64,000 nt of DNA, taken from Pseudomonas sp. PSB18 (GTDB taxonomy: Bacteria; Pseudomonadota; Gammaproteobacteria; Pseudomonadales; Pseudomonadaceae). The stretch lies in contig NZ_NOIN01000002.1 of assembly GCF_014596565.1 (NCBI RefSeq), positions 62,001 to 126,000 on the forward strand, given 5' to 3'. The notes under the pieces were generated by a model. It ran no database searches. It was not told where the DNA came from and saw nothing but the letters and a program-made list of their open reading frames with translations. Positions 27,671 to 36,037 of the stretch are shown here, piece by piece. A program made the translations under genes and the position numbers. Position 1 is the first letter of the stretch. The number at the start of each line of letters is the position of its first letter.

Positions 27671-29575
27671 ATGAGCCTATTAGAAGAAAACCAATCCACC
27701 GACCTGGAAAAGATCGTCGGCCTCAGCCGGCGTGGTTTCATCAGTGCAGGCGCCCTGTGCGGGGCGGCCATGTTCCTGGGCGGCAACCTGCTGAGTCGCA
27801 GCGTCATGGCCGCCGCCGTGAGCGAAGGCAACAGCAGGCTGCTGGGCTTCAACAGCATTGCCGCCGCGACCACGGACACCATTACCCTGCCACCCGGCTA
27901 CAAGTCCTCGGTGCTGATCAGTTGGGGCCAGCCGCTGCAGAAAAACGCACCGGCGTTCGACCCCAGCGGCAACGGCACCGCCCGCGCCCAGGAAATGCAG
28001 TTCGGCGATAACAACGACGGCATGAGCCTGTTTCCGTTCCCCGGTGACGAGAACCGGGCATTGATGGCGATCAACAACGAATACACCAACTACCGCTACC
28101 TCTTCGCCCACGGCGGCCAGCCGCAGTCGGCCGAGGATGTGCGCAAGGCCCAGGCCAGCGAAGGCGTCTCGGTGATCGAGGTCCAGCGTCGTCGTGGCGG
28201 CCAGTGGCAGTTCGTCCAGGAATCGCGTTACAACCGCAGGATCCACGGCAACACGCCGATTCGCCTGCGCGGCCCGGCGGCCGGTCATGAACTGCTGAAG
28301 ACCAGCGCCGACAAGAGCGGCAAGAAAGTGCTGGGTACGTTCCAGAACTGTGCCAACGGCATGACGCCGTGGGGCACTTACCTGACCTGCGAAGAAAACT
28401 TCACCGACTGCTTCGGCAGCAGCCAATCCGACTTGCAGTTCGACGAAGCACAAAAGCGCTACGGCGCCACCGTCACCAGCCGCGAGATCAACTGGCACCT
28501 GTTCGATCCGCGCTTCGACCTGGCGAAGAACCCCAACGAACTCAATCGCCATGGCTGGGTGGTGGAAATCGATCCGTTCGATCCAGACTCCACCCCGGTC
28601 AAGCGTACCGCCCTGGGTCGCTTCAAACACGAGAACGCCGCATTGGCTCAGACCAATGATGGCCGCGCCGTGGTGTACATGGGCGACGACGAACGCGGTG
28701 AGTTCATCTACAAGTTCGTCAGTCGCGAACGCATCAACCGCCGCGACGCCAAGGCCAACCGCAATCTGCTGGACCATGGCACCTTGTACGTGGCGCGTTT
28801 CGATGCCGGCGACGGCAACCCCGATCATCCGAAAGGCAAAGGCCAGTGGATCGAGTTGACCCACGGCAAGAACGGCCTGGACGCCAGCAGTGGTTTCGCC
28901 GACCAGGCTGAAGTGCTGATCCATGCCCGCCTGGCCGCCAGTGCCGTAGGCGCCACGCGCATGGACCGGCCGGAATGGATCGTGGTCAGCCCGAAAGACG
29001 GCCAGGTCTACTGCACCCTGACCAACAACTCCAAGCGCGGCGAAGATGGCCAACCGGTGGGCGGGCCGAACCCGAGGGCCAAGAACGTCTACGGGCAGAT
29101 TCTGCGCTGGCGTACCAGCCGCGACGACCACGCCTCCAAGACCTTCGACTGGGACCTGTTCCTGGTCGCGGGCAACCCGACGGTCCATGCCGGCACGCCG
29201 AAAGCCGGGTCGTCCAATATCAACCCGCAGAACATGTTCAACAGCCCCGATGGCCTGGGATTCGACAAGGCCGGCCGGCTGTGGATCCTCACCGACGGGG
29301 ACGTCAGCAACACTGGCGATTTCGCCGGCATGGGCAACAACCAGATGCTCTGTGCCGACCCCAACAGCGGCGAAATCCGTCGATTCATGGTCGGGCCGGT
29401 AGGCTGCGAAGTGACCGGCATCAGCTTCGCGCCGGACCAGAAGGCCTTGTTCGTCGGAATCCAGCATCCGGGTGAGAACGGCGGTTCGACGTTCCCAGAG
29501 CACCTGCCCAACGGCAAACCGCGCTCGTCGGTGATGGTGATTACCCGCGAGGACGGCGGCATCATCGGCGCCTGA
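27671..29575 (+). CDS. PhoX family phosphatase (DUF839), Tat-exported
   Basis: 634 residues. A twin-arginine signal, S-R-R-G-F at residues 19-23 followed by a hydrophobic stretch and A-A-A near residue 48, indicates Tat export of a folded protein. The body is the PhoX/DUF839 propeller with family segments such as W-G-T-Y-L-T-C-E-E-N-F-T-D-C-F-G and G-R-F-K-H-E-N-A. PhoX enzymes are calcium/iron alkaline phosphatases of the periplasm or surface. Upstream 67 bases contain no recognisable Pho box, so phosphate control is not shown here. The start at 27671 follows GGGAG. Confidence 0.88.
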   Translation: MSLLEENQSTDLEKIVGLSRRGFISAGALCGAAMFLGGNLLSRSVMAAAVSEGNSRLLGFNSIAAATTDTITLPPGYKSSVLISWGQPLQKNAPAFDPSGNGTARAQEMQFGDNNDGMSLFPFPGDENRALMAINNEYTNYRYLFAHGGQPQSAEDVRKAQASEGVSVIEVQRRRGGQWQFVQESRYNRRIHGNTPIRLRGPAAGHELLKTSADKSGKKVLGTFQNCANGMTPWGTYLTCEENFTDCFGSSQSDLQFDEAQKRYGATVTSREINWHLFDPRFDLAKNPNELNRHGWVVEIDPFDPDSTPVKRTALGRFKHENAALAQTNDGRAVVYMGDDERGEFIYKFVSRERINRRDAKANRNLLDHGTLYVARFDAGDGNPDHPKGKGQWIELTHGKNGLDASSGFADQAEVLIHARLAASAVGATRMDRPEWIVVSPKDGQVYCTLTNNSKRGEDGQPVGGPNPRAKNVYGQILRWRTSRDDHASKTFDWDLFLVAGNPTVHAGTPKAGSSNINPQNMFNSPDGLGFDKAGRLWILTDGDVSNTGDFAGMGNNQMLCADPNSGEIRRFMVGPVGCEVTGISFAPDQKALFVGIQHPGENGGSTFPEHLPNGKPRSSVMVITREDGGIIGA

Positions 29576-29584
29576 TAAGGCCCC

Positions 29585-29657
29585 ATCGCGAGCAGGCTCG
29601 CTCCCACAAGGATCAGCACCATTGAAGATCCAATGTGGGAGCGAGCCTGCTCGCGAT
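29585..29657. repeat. REP doublet, opposite arrangement
   Basis: Two REP cores, the reverse copy first and the forward copy second, about 25 bases apart. A false frame M-W-E-R-A-C-S-R begins in the second copy and runs into srkA. Confidence 0.9.
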
Positions 29658-29746
29658 GGCTTCAGCACGGCCACCACCTATCTGCCTCCGTCTGCGCTAC
29701 CATGCTGGGCCGGACGCGGCAGCCCTGCCGCTGCGCAGGAGTCAGC

Positions 29747-30721
29747 ATGTCCCATCCGTTCGAAACCCTCACGCCCGACCTGGTGCTCGATGCCGTAGAA
29801 AGCATCGGCTTCCTCAGCGACGCCCGTGTGTTGGCCCTCAATAGCTACGAAAACCGCGTCTATCAGGTTGGCATCGAAGACGCCGAGCCGCTGATCGCCA
29901 AGTTCTATCGCCCCCAGCGCTGGACCAACGAGGCGATCCTGGAAGAGCACCGCTTCACCTTCGAGCTGGCCGACTGCGAAGTGCCGGTGGTGGCGCCGCT
30001 GATTCACAACGGCGCCAGCCTGCACGAACACGCCGGGTTTCGCTTCACCCTGTTCCCTCGTCGCGGTGGCCGTGCACCGGAGCCAGGCAATCTCGACCAG
30101 CTCTATCGCCTGGGGCAATTGCTCGGACGTCTGCACGCGGTAGGCGCCAGCCGTCCGTTCGAACATCGCGAGGCCCTGGGCGTGAAGAACTTCGGTCATG
30201 ACTCACTGGCGACCGTGCTGGAAAGCGGTTTCGTACCCCGCAGCCTGCTTCCGGCCTACGAGTCGGTCGCAAGGGATCTGCTCAAGCGTGTCGAAGACGC
30301 CTACGCCGCGACGCCCCACCAGAACATCCGCATGCACGGTGACTGCCACCCGGGCAACATGATGTGTCGCGATGAAATCTTCCACATCGTCGACCTGGAC
30401 GACTGTCGCATGGGCCCGGCGGTGCAGGACCTGTGGATGATGTTGGCCGGCGACCGCCAGGAGTGCCTGGGCCAGTTATCGGAACTGATGGATGGTTATC
30501 AGGAGTTCCACGACTTCGACCCACGGGAACTGGCGTTGATCGAACCCCTGCGCGCCCTGCGCCTGATGCACTATAGCGCCTGGCTGGCACGCCGTTGGGA
30601 CGACCCGGCATTCCCCCGCAGCTTCCCGTGGTTCGGCAGCGAACGCTATTGGGGCGACCAGGTGCTGGCGTTGCGCGAGCAACTGGCGGCGCTCAATGAA
30701 GAGCCGTTGAAGTTGTTCTGA
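29747..30721 (+). CDS. srkA: Stress response serine/threonine kinase (YihE/SrkA type)
   Basis: 324 residues, start M-S-H-P-F-E-T-L-T-P-D at 29747 behind AGGAG. Aminoglycoside-phosphotransferase/kinase fold. The catalytic loop H-G-D-C-H-P-G-N-M-M places Asp199, and the metal-binding H-I-V-D-L-D-D-C-R-M-G-P follows near residue 217. In E. coli SrkA counters envelope stress and MazF-mediated death. An in-frame extension begins inside the preceding REP and is rejected. Confidence 0.92.
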   Translation: MSHPFETLTPDLVLDAVESIGFLSDARVLALNSYENRVYQVGIEDAEPLIAKFYRPQRWTNEAILEEHRFTFELADCEVPVVAPLIHNGASLHEHAGFRFTLFPRRGGRAPEPGNLDQLYRLGQLLGRLHAVGASRPFEHREALGVKNFGHDSLATVLESGFVPRSLLPAYESVARDLLKRVEDAYAATPHQNIRMHGDCHPGNMMCRDEIFHIVDLDDCRMGPAVQDLWMMLAGDRQECLGQLSELMDGYQEFHDFDPRELALIEPLRALRLMHYSAWLARRWDDPAFPRSFPWFGSERYWGDQVLALREQLAALNEEPLKLF

Positions 30722-30753
30722 AGAGCGCAACTCCAACCATCACCACAATCCCC

Positions 30754-30843
30754 TGTGGGAGCGAGCCTGCTCGCGAAAGCGGTATACCAGTCAGCACAAA
30801 TGTTGAATGTTCCATCGCGATCGCGAGCAGGCTCGCTCCCACA
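30754..30843. repeat. REP doublet (inverted pair)
   Basis: Inverted REP pair between srkA and rarD, same arrangement as most others in the window. Confidence 0.9.
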
Positions 30844-30938
30844 AGGAATGTGTGGCGAGTCGTTTACAAACGTTCACCCCAACCTGACAAATCTACTTAC
30901 AATCACTCCTTTGTTAGCTGCCTAAGCAAGGATTCTGC

Positions 30939-31826
30939 ATGCAAGCCGCCAACCCGCGTCGCGGGTATATCCTGGGCCTGAGTGCCTACGTCATCTGGGG
31001 ATTGTTCCCCATCTATTTCAAGGCCATCGCTGCCGTCCCCTCAGTGGAAATCATCGTCCATCGGGTACTGTGGTCGGCGTTGTTCGGATCGGCATTGCTG
31101 CTGGTCTGGAAGCATCCGAATTGGTGGCGCGAGCTGCGCGACAACCCACGTCGCCTGGCGATCCTGGCCCTGAGCGGTACCCTGATCGCGGCCAACTGGC
31201 TGACCTATGTCTGGGCGGTGAACAACGGCCGCATGCTCGAAGCCAGCCTGGGTTACTACATCAACCCGCTGGTGAATGTGTTGCTGGGCATGCTGATCCT
31301 CGGCGAGCGGCTGCGGCGCATGCAGTGGCTGGCGGTGGGCTTGGCAGCGGTGGGCGTGGCGCAGCAGGTCTGGCAGGTCGGCAGCCTGCCGTGGGTGTCG
31401 CTGGCGTTGGCGCTGACCTTCGGCTTCTATGGGTTGATCCGTAAACAGGCTCCGGTCCAGGCCTTGCCGGGGCTCGTGGTGGAAACCTGGATGCTGGTGC
31501 CGATTGCCCTGGCCTGGGTGCTCTTCAATCCGGCCGCCACCAGTGCCCAGGCAGCTTTCTGGACCACTTCCGAAGCCTGGTGGCTGGTGGCGGCCGGCCC
31601 GGTGACGCTGGTTCCGTTGGTGTGCTTCAACGCCGCTGCCCGGCATCTGCCCTACACCACGCTGGGCTTTCTCCAGTACATCGCACCGACATTGGTGCTG
31701 CTCCTGGCAGTGCTGCTGTTTGGCGAGCATCTGTCGTCCAGCACCTTGGTGGCGTTCCTGTTTATCTGGGCCGGGCTTGCGGTATACAGCATCGACGCCG
31801 TGATCAGTATGCGTCGACGAAACTGA
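30939..31826 (+). CDS. rarD: RarD, EamA-family transporter
   Basis: 295 residues with about ten hydrophobic helices, the two-EamA-repeat layout. The N-terminal G-Y-I-L-G-L-S-A-Y-V-I-W-G-L-F-P-I-Y-F-K and H-R-V-L-W-S segments are typical RarD features. RarD was named for chloramphenicol resistance, but its natural substrate is unsettled. The ATG at 30939 follows AAGGA. Confidence 0.92.
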   Translation: MQAANPRRGYILGLSAYVIWGLFPIYFKAIAAVPSVEIIVHRVLWSALFGSALLLVWKHPNWWRELRDNPRRLAILALSGTLIAANWLTYVWAVNNGRMLEASLGYYINPLVNVLLGMLILGERLRRMQWLAVGLAAVGVAQQVWQVGSLPWVSLALALTFGFYGLIRKQAPVQALPGLVVETWMLVPIALAWVLFNPAATSAQAAFWTTSEAWWLVAAGPVTLVPLVCFNAAARHLPYTTLGFLQYIAPTLVLLLAVLLFGEHLSSSTLVAFLFIWAGLAVYSIDAVISMRRRN

Positions 31827-31849
31827 TCAAAAATCGTACACCCCTCTAC

Positions 31850-31870
31850 AGGCCACGCCGGACGTGGCCT
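31850..31870 (+). other. Hairpin after rarD
   Basis: An 8-bp perfect stem (AGGCCACG and its complement) with a five-base loop, 24 bases after the rarD stop. No T-run follows, so it is not a clear intrinsic terminator. Confidence 0.5.
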
Positions 31871-31889
31871 GCGTTGATCCGCCCCAAGG

Positions 31890-32037
31890 TTATCCACAGC
31901 GTCATCCCCGCCGTTTGTGCACAAGCCCTTGAAAACTGGCGATTTTTTGATCATCGCCGGCAAAGGCCCGCCGGGCCTGGGCTGGCGCCGAGTCTCTACA
32001 GGTTATCCACAGGCAGGTGCAGCTTTTCCTTGGATAA
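31890..32037. other. Cluster of DnaA boxes
   Basis: Two perfect TTATCCACA boxes on the plus strand (31890-31898 and 32003-32011) and a 7-of-9 match on the minus strand at 32029-32037. Several GATC sites also lie in the rarD-gcvR gap, including GATCA repeats. No dnaA, dnaN or A/T-rich unwinding region is present, so this is not the origin. It may be a DnaA-titrating or regulatory site. Confidence 0.55.
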
Positions 32038-32043
32038 CCGGCC

Positions 32044-32562
32044 TCACGCCTCATCGCTCAGTTTGAGTTCCACCATCAATTCGTCGGCCAAGGTTTCCAA
32101 GCGTTCCTGCAACGTGTCCAGCGACAGCGTCAGCGGCACGCCCAGGATCGCTTCGGCGTGAAACAACAATTCGCTGCTCATCGGCGCCGGCCCGACATGG
32201 GTCACCAGCCGCTCGACATTGACCCCCTGCTCGCTCAACAACCGGGTGATGTCCCGCACGATACCGGGGCGGTCGTTACCCACCAGCTCCATGGCGATGG
32301 GTTTCCAACTGCAGGACTCTTCGATCGTGCTCTCCGCGATGAGCACGCGAATGCCATGGCTCGCCAACCCCTGCAAGGCTTCGATCAGTTCCTCATGGGA
32401 TTCGGCCGGAGCGCTGAGACGCAGTATTCCGGCAAATTGCCCCGCCAGGTGCGACATGCGGCTTTCCAGCCAGTTACCGCCGTGCTCGGCGATGCATTGG
32501 GCGATGCGCTCGACCTGCCCGGGTTTGTCCGGGGCGAAAACGGTGATGACGAGATGGTCCAT
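32044..32562 (-). CDS. GcvR-like ACT-domain regulatory protein
   Basis: 172 residues from ATG 32562. Two ACT domains: M-D-H-L-V-I-T-V-F-A-P-D-K-P-G-Q at the N terminus and M-E-L-V-G-N-D-R-P-G-I-V-R-D-I-T in the second half. This is the layout of GcvR, the glycine-responsive partner of GcvA that represses the glycine cleavage genes. No gcvA or gcv structural gene is nearby. A TATACT -10-like hexamer lies on the minus strand at 32592-32597. A longer frame starting M-A-C-L-Y-S is rejected because the GcvR family begins at the first ACT strand. Confidence 0.82.
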   Translation of the reverse strand: MDHLVITVFAPDKPGQVERIAQCIAEHGGNWLESRMSHLAGQFAGILRLSAPAESHEELIEALQGLASHGIRVLIAESTIEESCSWKPIAMELVGNDRPGIVRDITRLLSEQGVNVERLVTHVGPAPMSSELLFHAEAILGVPLTLSLDTLQERLETLADELMVELKLSDEA

Positions 32563-33006
32563 GGCGCAGCCCTCTTGTGGTGAGAAGCAAGAGTATAGGC
32601 AAGCCACGCTGAAGCGGAAGCAACCGCCCCAGCCACGGTTATGTGTACGACTTGCAGAATTATATGGAACAATTCAGTGGTTTTTTGAGAACATCAGATG
32701 TCTCGTCGTGACCATACTGCTTTAGTCGGTCGCGGAACGACGCAATTAGTCTAATTTTCACAACCGCAACCGTTCATGTAGTATTCCGCAGCGAGCACTA
32801 CATAATGTTGCACCGATGTCTGCTTAAGGCACAGTCGCATCCCTGAAAGCCCCGTCAGCAAGGCTTAACGCCCATGATAGGTCCCACCCAGCCGCCAGCA
32901 ATGGCATGTACTGGTTCCGGGGTTTGTGGTTTAAATGTCCCGAGGCTTCATTGTCAAAATCGAAGAGCTGAAAAGCGAAATAGCTGAGCAGAGTGAGAGG
33001 CAAGCA
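32563..33006. promoter_or_regulatory. Intergenic region between the GcvR-like gene and glcB, with a dyad
   Basis: 444 bases without a convincing gene. It holds the divergent promoters. The one clear structure is ATGTAGT-N14-ACTACAT at 32776-32803, a 7-bp inverted repeat 204 bases ahead of glcB, which may be an operator. Nothing else stands out apart from A/T-rich tracts near 32655-32690 and 32745-32760. Confidence 0.4.
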
Positions 33007-35184
33007 ATGACTGAACACGTTCAAGTCGGTGGCCTTCGGGTCGCCAGAGTCCTGTTCGACTTCGTGAACAACGAAGCCATTCCCGGTACCGGTCTGACCG
33101 CCGACCAGTTCTGGGCCGGTGCCGACAAGGTCATCCACGACCTGGCGCCGAAGAACAAAGCCCTACTCGCCAAACGCGATGATTTCCAGGCTCGGATCGA
33201 TGCCTGGCACCAGTCGAGGGCCGGCCAGGCCTTTGATGCCGTGGCTTACAAAGCCTTCCTGCAAGACATTGGATACCTGCTGCCAGAAGTGGCGGATTTC
33301 CAGGCTACGACCCAAAACGTCGATGACGAAATTGCCCGCATGGCCGGCCCGCAGCTGGTGGTGCCGGTGATGAATGCCCGCTTCGCCCTCAACGCCTCGA
33401 ACGCCCGCTGGGGTTCGCTGTATGACGCGTTGTACGGCACCGACGCCATCAGCGAAGCCGATGGCGCGGAAAAAGGCAAAGGCTACAACAAGGTTCGCGG
33501 CGACAAGGTCATCGCCTTCGCCCGCGCCTTCCTCGACGAAGCGGCGCCCCTGACGGCCGGTTCCCACGTCGACTCCACCGCCTACAAGATCGTCGACGGC
33601 AAGCTGGTGGTCGCGCTCAAGGGTGGCAGCAACAGCGGCCTGCGTGACGATGCCCAACTGATCGGCTTCCAGGGCGACGCCTCGGCCCCCACCGCGGTAC
33701 TGCTGAAGCACAACGGCCTGCACTTCGAAATCCAGGTCGATGCCAGCACCCCCGTCGGCCAGACCGACGCCGCCGGCGTCAAAGACATCCTGATGGAAGC
33801 CGCGCTGACCACCATCATGGACTGCGAGGACTCGGTCGCTGCCGTCGACGCCGACGACAAGGTCGTGATCTACCGTAACTGGCTCGGCCTGATGAAAGGC
33901 GATCTGTCGGAGCAGGTCGCCAAGGGCGGTCAGACGTTCACCCGCACCATGAACCCGGACCGCGCTTACACCGCCGTCGACGGTTCGAGCCTGACGCTGC
34001 ACGGTCGCTCGCTGTTGTTCGTGCGCAACGTCGGTCACCTGATGACCATCGATGCGATCCTCGACAAAGATGGCAACGAAGTGCCGGAAGGCATTCTCGA
34101 TGGCTTGGTGACAAGCCTGGCGGCAATCCACAGCCTCAATGGCAACACCTCGCGCCGCAATAGCCGCACCGGCTCGGTGTATATCGTCAAGCCGAAGATG
34201 CACGGTCCGGAAGAAGCCGCGTTCACCAACGAGCTGTTCGGTCGCGTCGAAGACGTACTGAACCTGCCGCGCAATACCCTCAAGGTCGGGATCATGGACG
34301 AGGAGCGCCGTACCACGGTCAACCTCAAGGCCTGCATCAAGGCTGCCAGCGAGCGCGTGGTGTTCATCAACACCGGTTTCCTGGACCGCACCGGCGATGA
34401 AATCCACACCTCGATGGAAGCCGGCCCGATGGTGCGCAAGGCCGACATGAAAGCCGAGAAATGGATCGCCGCGTACGAAAACTGGAACGTCGACATCGGC
34501 CTGAGCACTGGCTTGCAAGGTCGTGCGCAGATCGGCAAGGGCATGTGGGCCATGCCGGACCTGATGGCGGCGATGCTCGAACAGAAAATCGCCCATCCGA
34601 TGGCCGGTGCCAACACCGCCTGGGTTCCATCGCCGACCGCCGCTGCGTTGCATGCGCTGCATTACCACAAGGTCGACGTGTTCGCCCGCCAGGCCGAATT
34701 GGCCAAGCGGACTCGCGCCTCGGTGGATGACATCCTGACCATCCCGCTGGCGGTCAACCCGAGCTGGACGCCGGAGCAGATCAAAAACGAGTTGGACAAC
34801 AATGCCCAGGGCATCCTCGGCTACGTGGTGCGCTGGATCGACCAGGGCGTCGGTTGCTCCAAGGTGCCGGACATCAACGACATCGGCCTCATGGAAGACC
34901 GGGCGACGCTGCGCATTTCCAGTCAGCACATCGCCAACTGGCTGCGCCACGGCATCGTCACGCAGGACCAGGTGATGGAAAGTCTCAAGCGCATGGCGCC
35001 AGTGGTGGACCGTCAGAACGCCAGCGACCCGCTGTACTGTCCGCTGGCACCGGACTTCGACCGCAACATCGCTTTCCAGGCGGCGGTCGAGCTGGTGATC
35101 GAAGGCACCCGGCAGCCCAACGGCTACACCGAGCCGGTGCTGCATCGCCGTCGCCGTGAGTTCAAGGCGGCCAATGGGTTGTGA
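33007..35184 (+). CDS. glcB: Malate synthase G
   Basis: 725 residues, the canonical length. Condenses glyoxylate with acetyl-CoA to malate. The start [10 protein letters not shown] at 33007 follows GAGAGG; 24 in-frame codons upstream are not part of the family. Active-site segments are present: [28 protein letters not shown] and G-K-G-M-W-A-M-P-D. It serves the glyoxylate shunt and glycolate use. A strong terminator follows. Confidence 0.96.
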   Translation: MTEHVQVGGLRVARVLFDFVNNEAIPGTGLTADQFWAGADKVIHDLAPKNKALLAKRDDFQARIDAWHQSRAGQAFDAVAYKAFLQDIGYLLPEVADFQATTQNVDDEIARMAGPQLVVPVMNARFALNASNARWGSLYDALYGTDAISEADGAEKGKGYNKVRGDKVIAFARAFLDEAAPLTAGSHVDSTAYKIVDGKLVVALKGGSNSGLRDDAQLIGFQGDASAPTAVLLKHNGLHFEIQVDASTPVGQTDAAGVKDILMEAALTTIMDCEDSVAAVDADDKVVIYRNWLGLMKGDLSEQVAKGGQTFTRTMNPDRAYTAVDGSSLTLHGRSLLFVRNVGHLMTIDAILDKDGNEVPEGILDGLVTSLAAIHSLNGNTSRRNSRTGSVYIVKPKMHGPEEAAFTNELFGRVEDVLNLPRNTLKVGIMDEERRTTVNLKACIKAASERVVFINTGFLDRTGDEIHTSMEAGPMVRKADMKAEKWIAAYENWNVDIGLSTGLQGRAQIGKGMWAMPDLMAAMLEQKIAHPMAGANTAWVPSPTAAALHALHYHKVDVFARQAELAKRTRASVDDILTIPLAVNPSWTPEQIKNELDNNAQGILGYVVRWIDQGVGCSKVPDINDIGLMEDRATLRISSQHIANWLRHGIVTQDQVMESLKRMAPVVDRQNASDPLYCPLAPDFDRNIAFQAAVELVIEGTRQPNGYTEPVLHRRRREFKAANGL

Positions 35185-35207
35185 TTGAGCGGTAGCGATA
35201 AATGAGG

Positions 35208-35240
35208 AAGGCCCTGATCTTGCGATCAGGGCCTTTTTTG
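35208..35240 (+). terminator. Terminator of glcB
   Basis: A 12-bp perfect stem (35208-35219 with 35224-35235), a TTGC loop and a run of six T residues. Confidence 0.92.
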
Positions 35241-35260
35241 TTTGCATAACCGCTTTTGCT

Positions 35261-35338
35261 GATCGTCCCCACGCTCTGCGTGGGGATGCCGCAACGGACG
35301 CTCCGCGTTCGGCTCTTCAGGACGCGGAGCGTCCCCGG
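35261..35338. repeat. Partial copy of the GATCGTTCCCACGCTCTGCG repeat family
   Basis: Shares the left and middle parts of the 106-108-base repeats at 57059 and 57823 (CCCCACGCTCTGCGTGGGG hairpin, then a GGACGCTCCGCGT/ACGCGGAGCGTCC pair) but lacks the right-hand hairpin. It ends exactly where the stop codon of the response regulator gene begins. Confidence 0.8.
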
Positions 35339-35785
35339 CTAGAGATCCATCCCCAGTTCCCGCTTGACCAACCCCAGCAGCTTCTCCGTATCGATGGGCT
35401 TGAGCAGGAAATCCACCACGCTCAGGTGCATCGCCTCGATGGCATCCTTCACGTCGGCATCGCCGGACACAATGATGATCGGCAGCGCGGCCCGCTCCGA
35501 CTCGCGGATCAGGCGGATCAGTTCCAGGCCATCGACATTGCCCATGCGCAGATCGGTGATCAGCAGCCCGATCGACGGCTTGGTTTCCAGCATCCTGAGT
35601 GCGGTTTCGCCGCTGGCGGCGGTCATGCAGTGGATGCCGTCCAGGGCCAGGATTTCCGACAGCAGTTCGCGGGCGTCCTTGTCGTCATCGACGATCAAGA
35701 CCCGCTGCGGCGGTAGATCAGGCTCCAGCATGACGGCACTCAGCGCTTCGCGCTCGGCGTCACTCAAAATATCGTGGTCGGACAT
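35339..35785 (-). CDS. Receiver-domain response regulator without output domain
   Basis: 148 residues from ATG 35785. A single REC domain: acidic triad D-D-D at 33-35, phosphoacceptor Asp78 in L-I-T-D-L-R-M, Ser107 in V-S-G-D-A and Lys129 in L-L-K-P. There is no DNA-binding or enzymatic domain, so it should act through protein contacts. The first 25 residues form an extension before the receiver. It diverges from the cNMP/CBS/DUF294 gene across a 252-base gap; no cognate kinase is beside it. The stop codon abuts a chromosomal repeat. Confidence 0.87.
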   Translation of the reverse strand: MSDHDILSDAEREALSAVMLEPDLPPQRVLIVDDDKDARELLSEILALDGIHCMTAASGETALRMLETKPSIGLLITDLRMGNVDGLELIRLIRESERAALPIIIVSGDADVKDAIEAMHLSVVDFLLKPIDTEKLLGLVKRELGMDL

Positions 35786-36037
35786 GATGCTCTCTACATT
35801 CCTTGAATCGATCCCTGGCACAGTGGTCAGACATCGTTCGGCAGCGCTTCAATGTGCACTTCGTCGGATTTTTTTCCAAGAAAATTCAATGAAGATTTTT
35901 TCAGCACTCGTGCAGGACTTTTCTGCAGGCCTGCCCCCCTTTGCCGGAACCTAGACTTACGTCCAATGGGCACTCCTCCCTCAGAGGTCGACCATGGGGA
36001 ACAGATCCGACCACAACAATTCAAAAAAGATTGCGCA

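Noticed and set aside
31850..32040. Chromosomal origin of replication
   Set aside because: DnaA boxes are present but there is no dnaA/dnaN/rpmH context, no array of closely spaced boxes and no A/T-rich unwinding element.
33163..35247. 694-codon frame antisense to glcB
   Set aside because: Shadow of malate synthase G; composition rich in His, Gln, Arg and Val typical of antisense frames.
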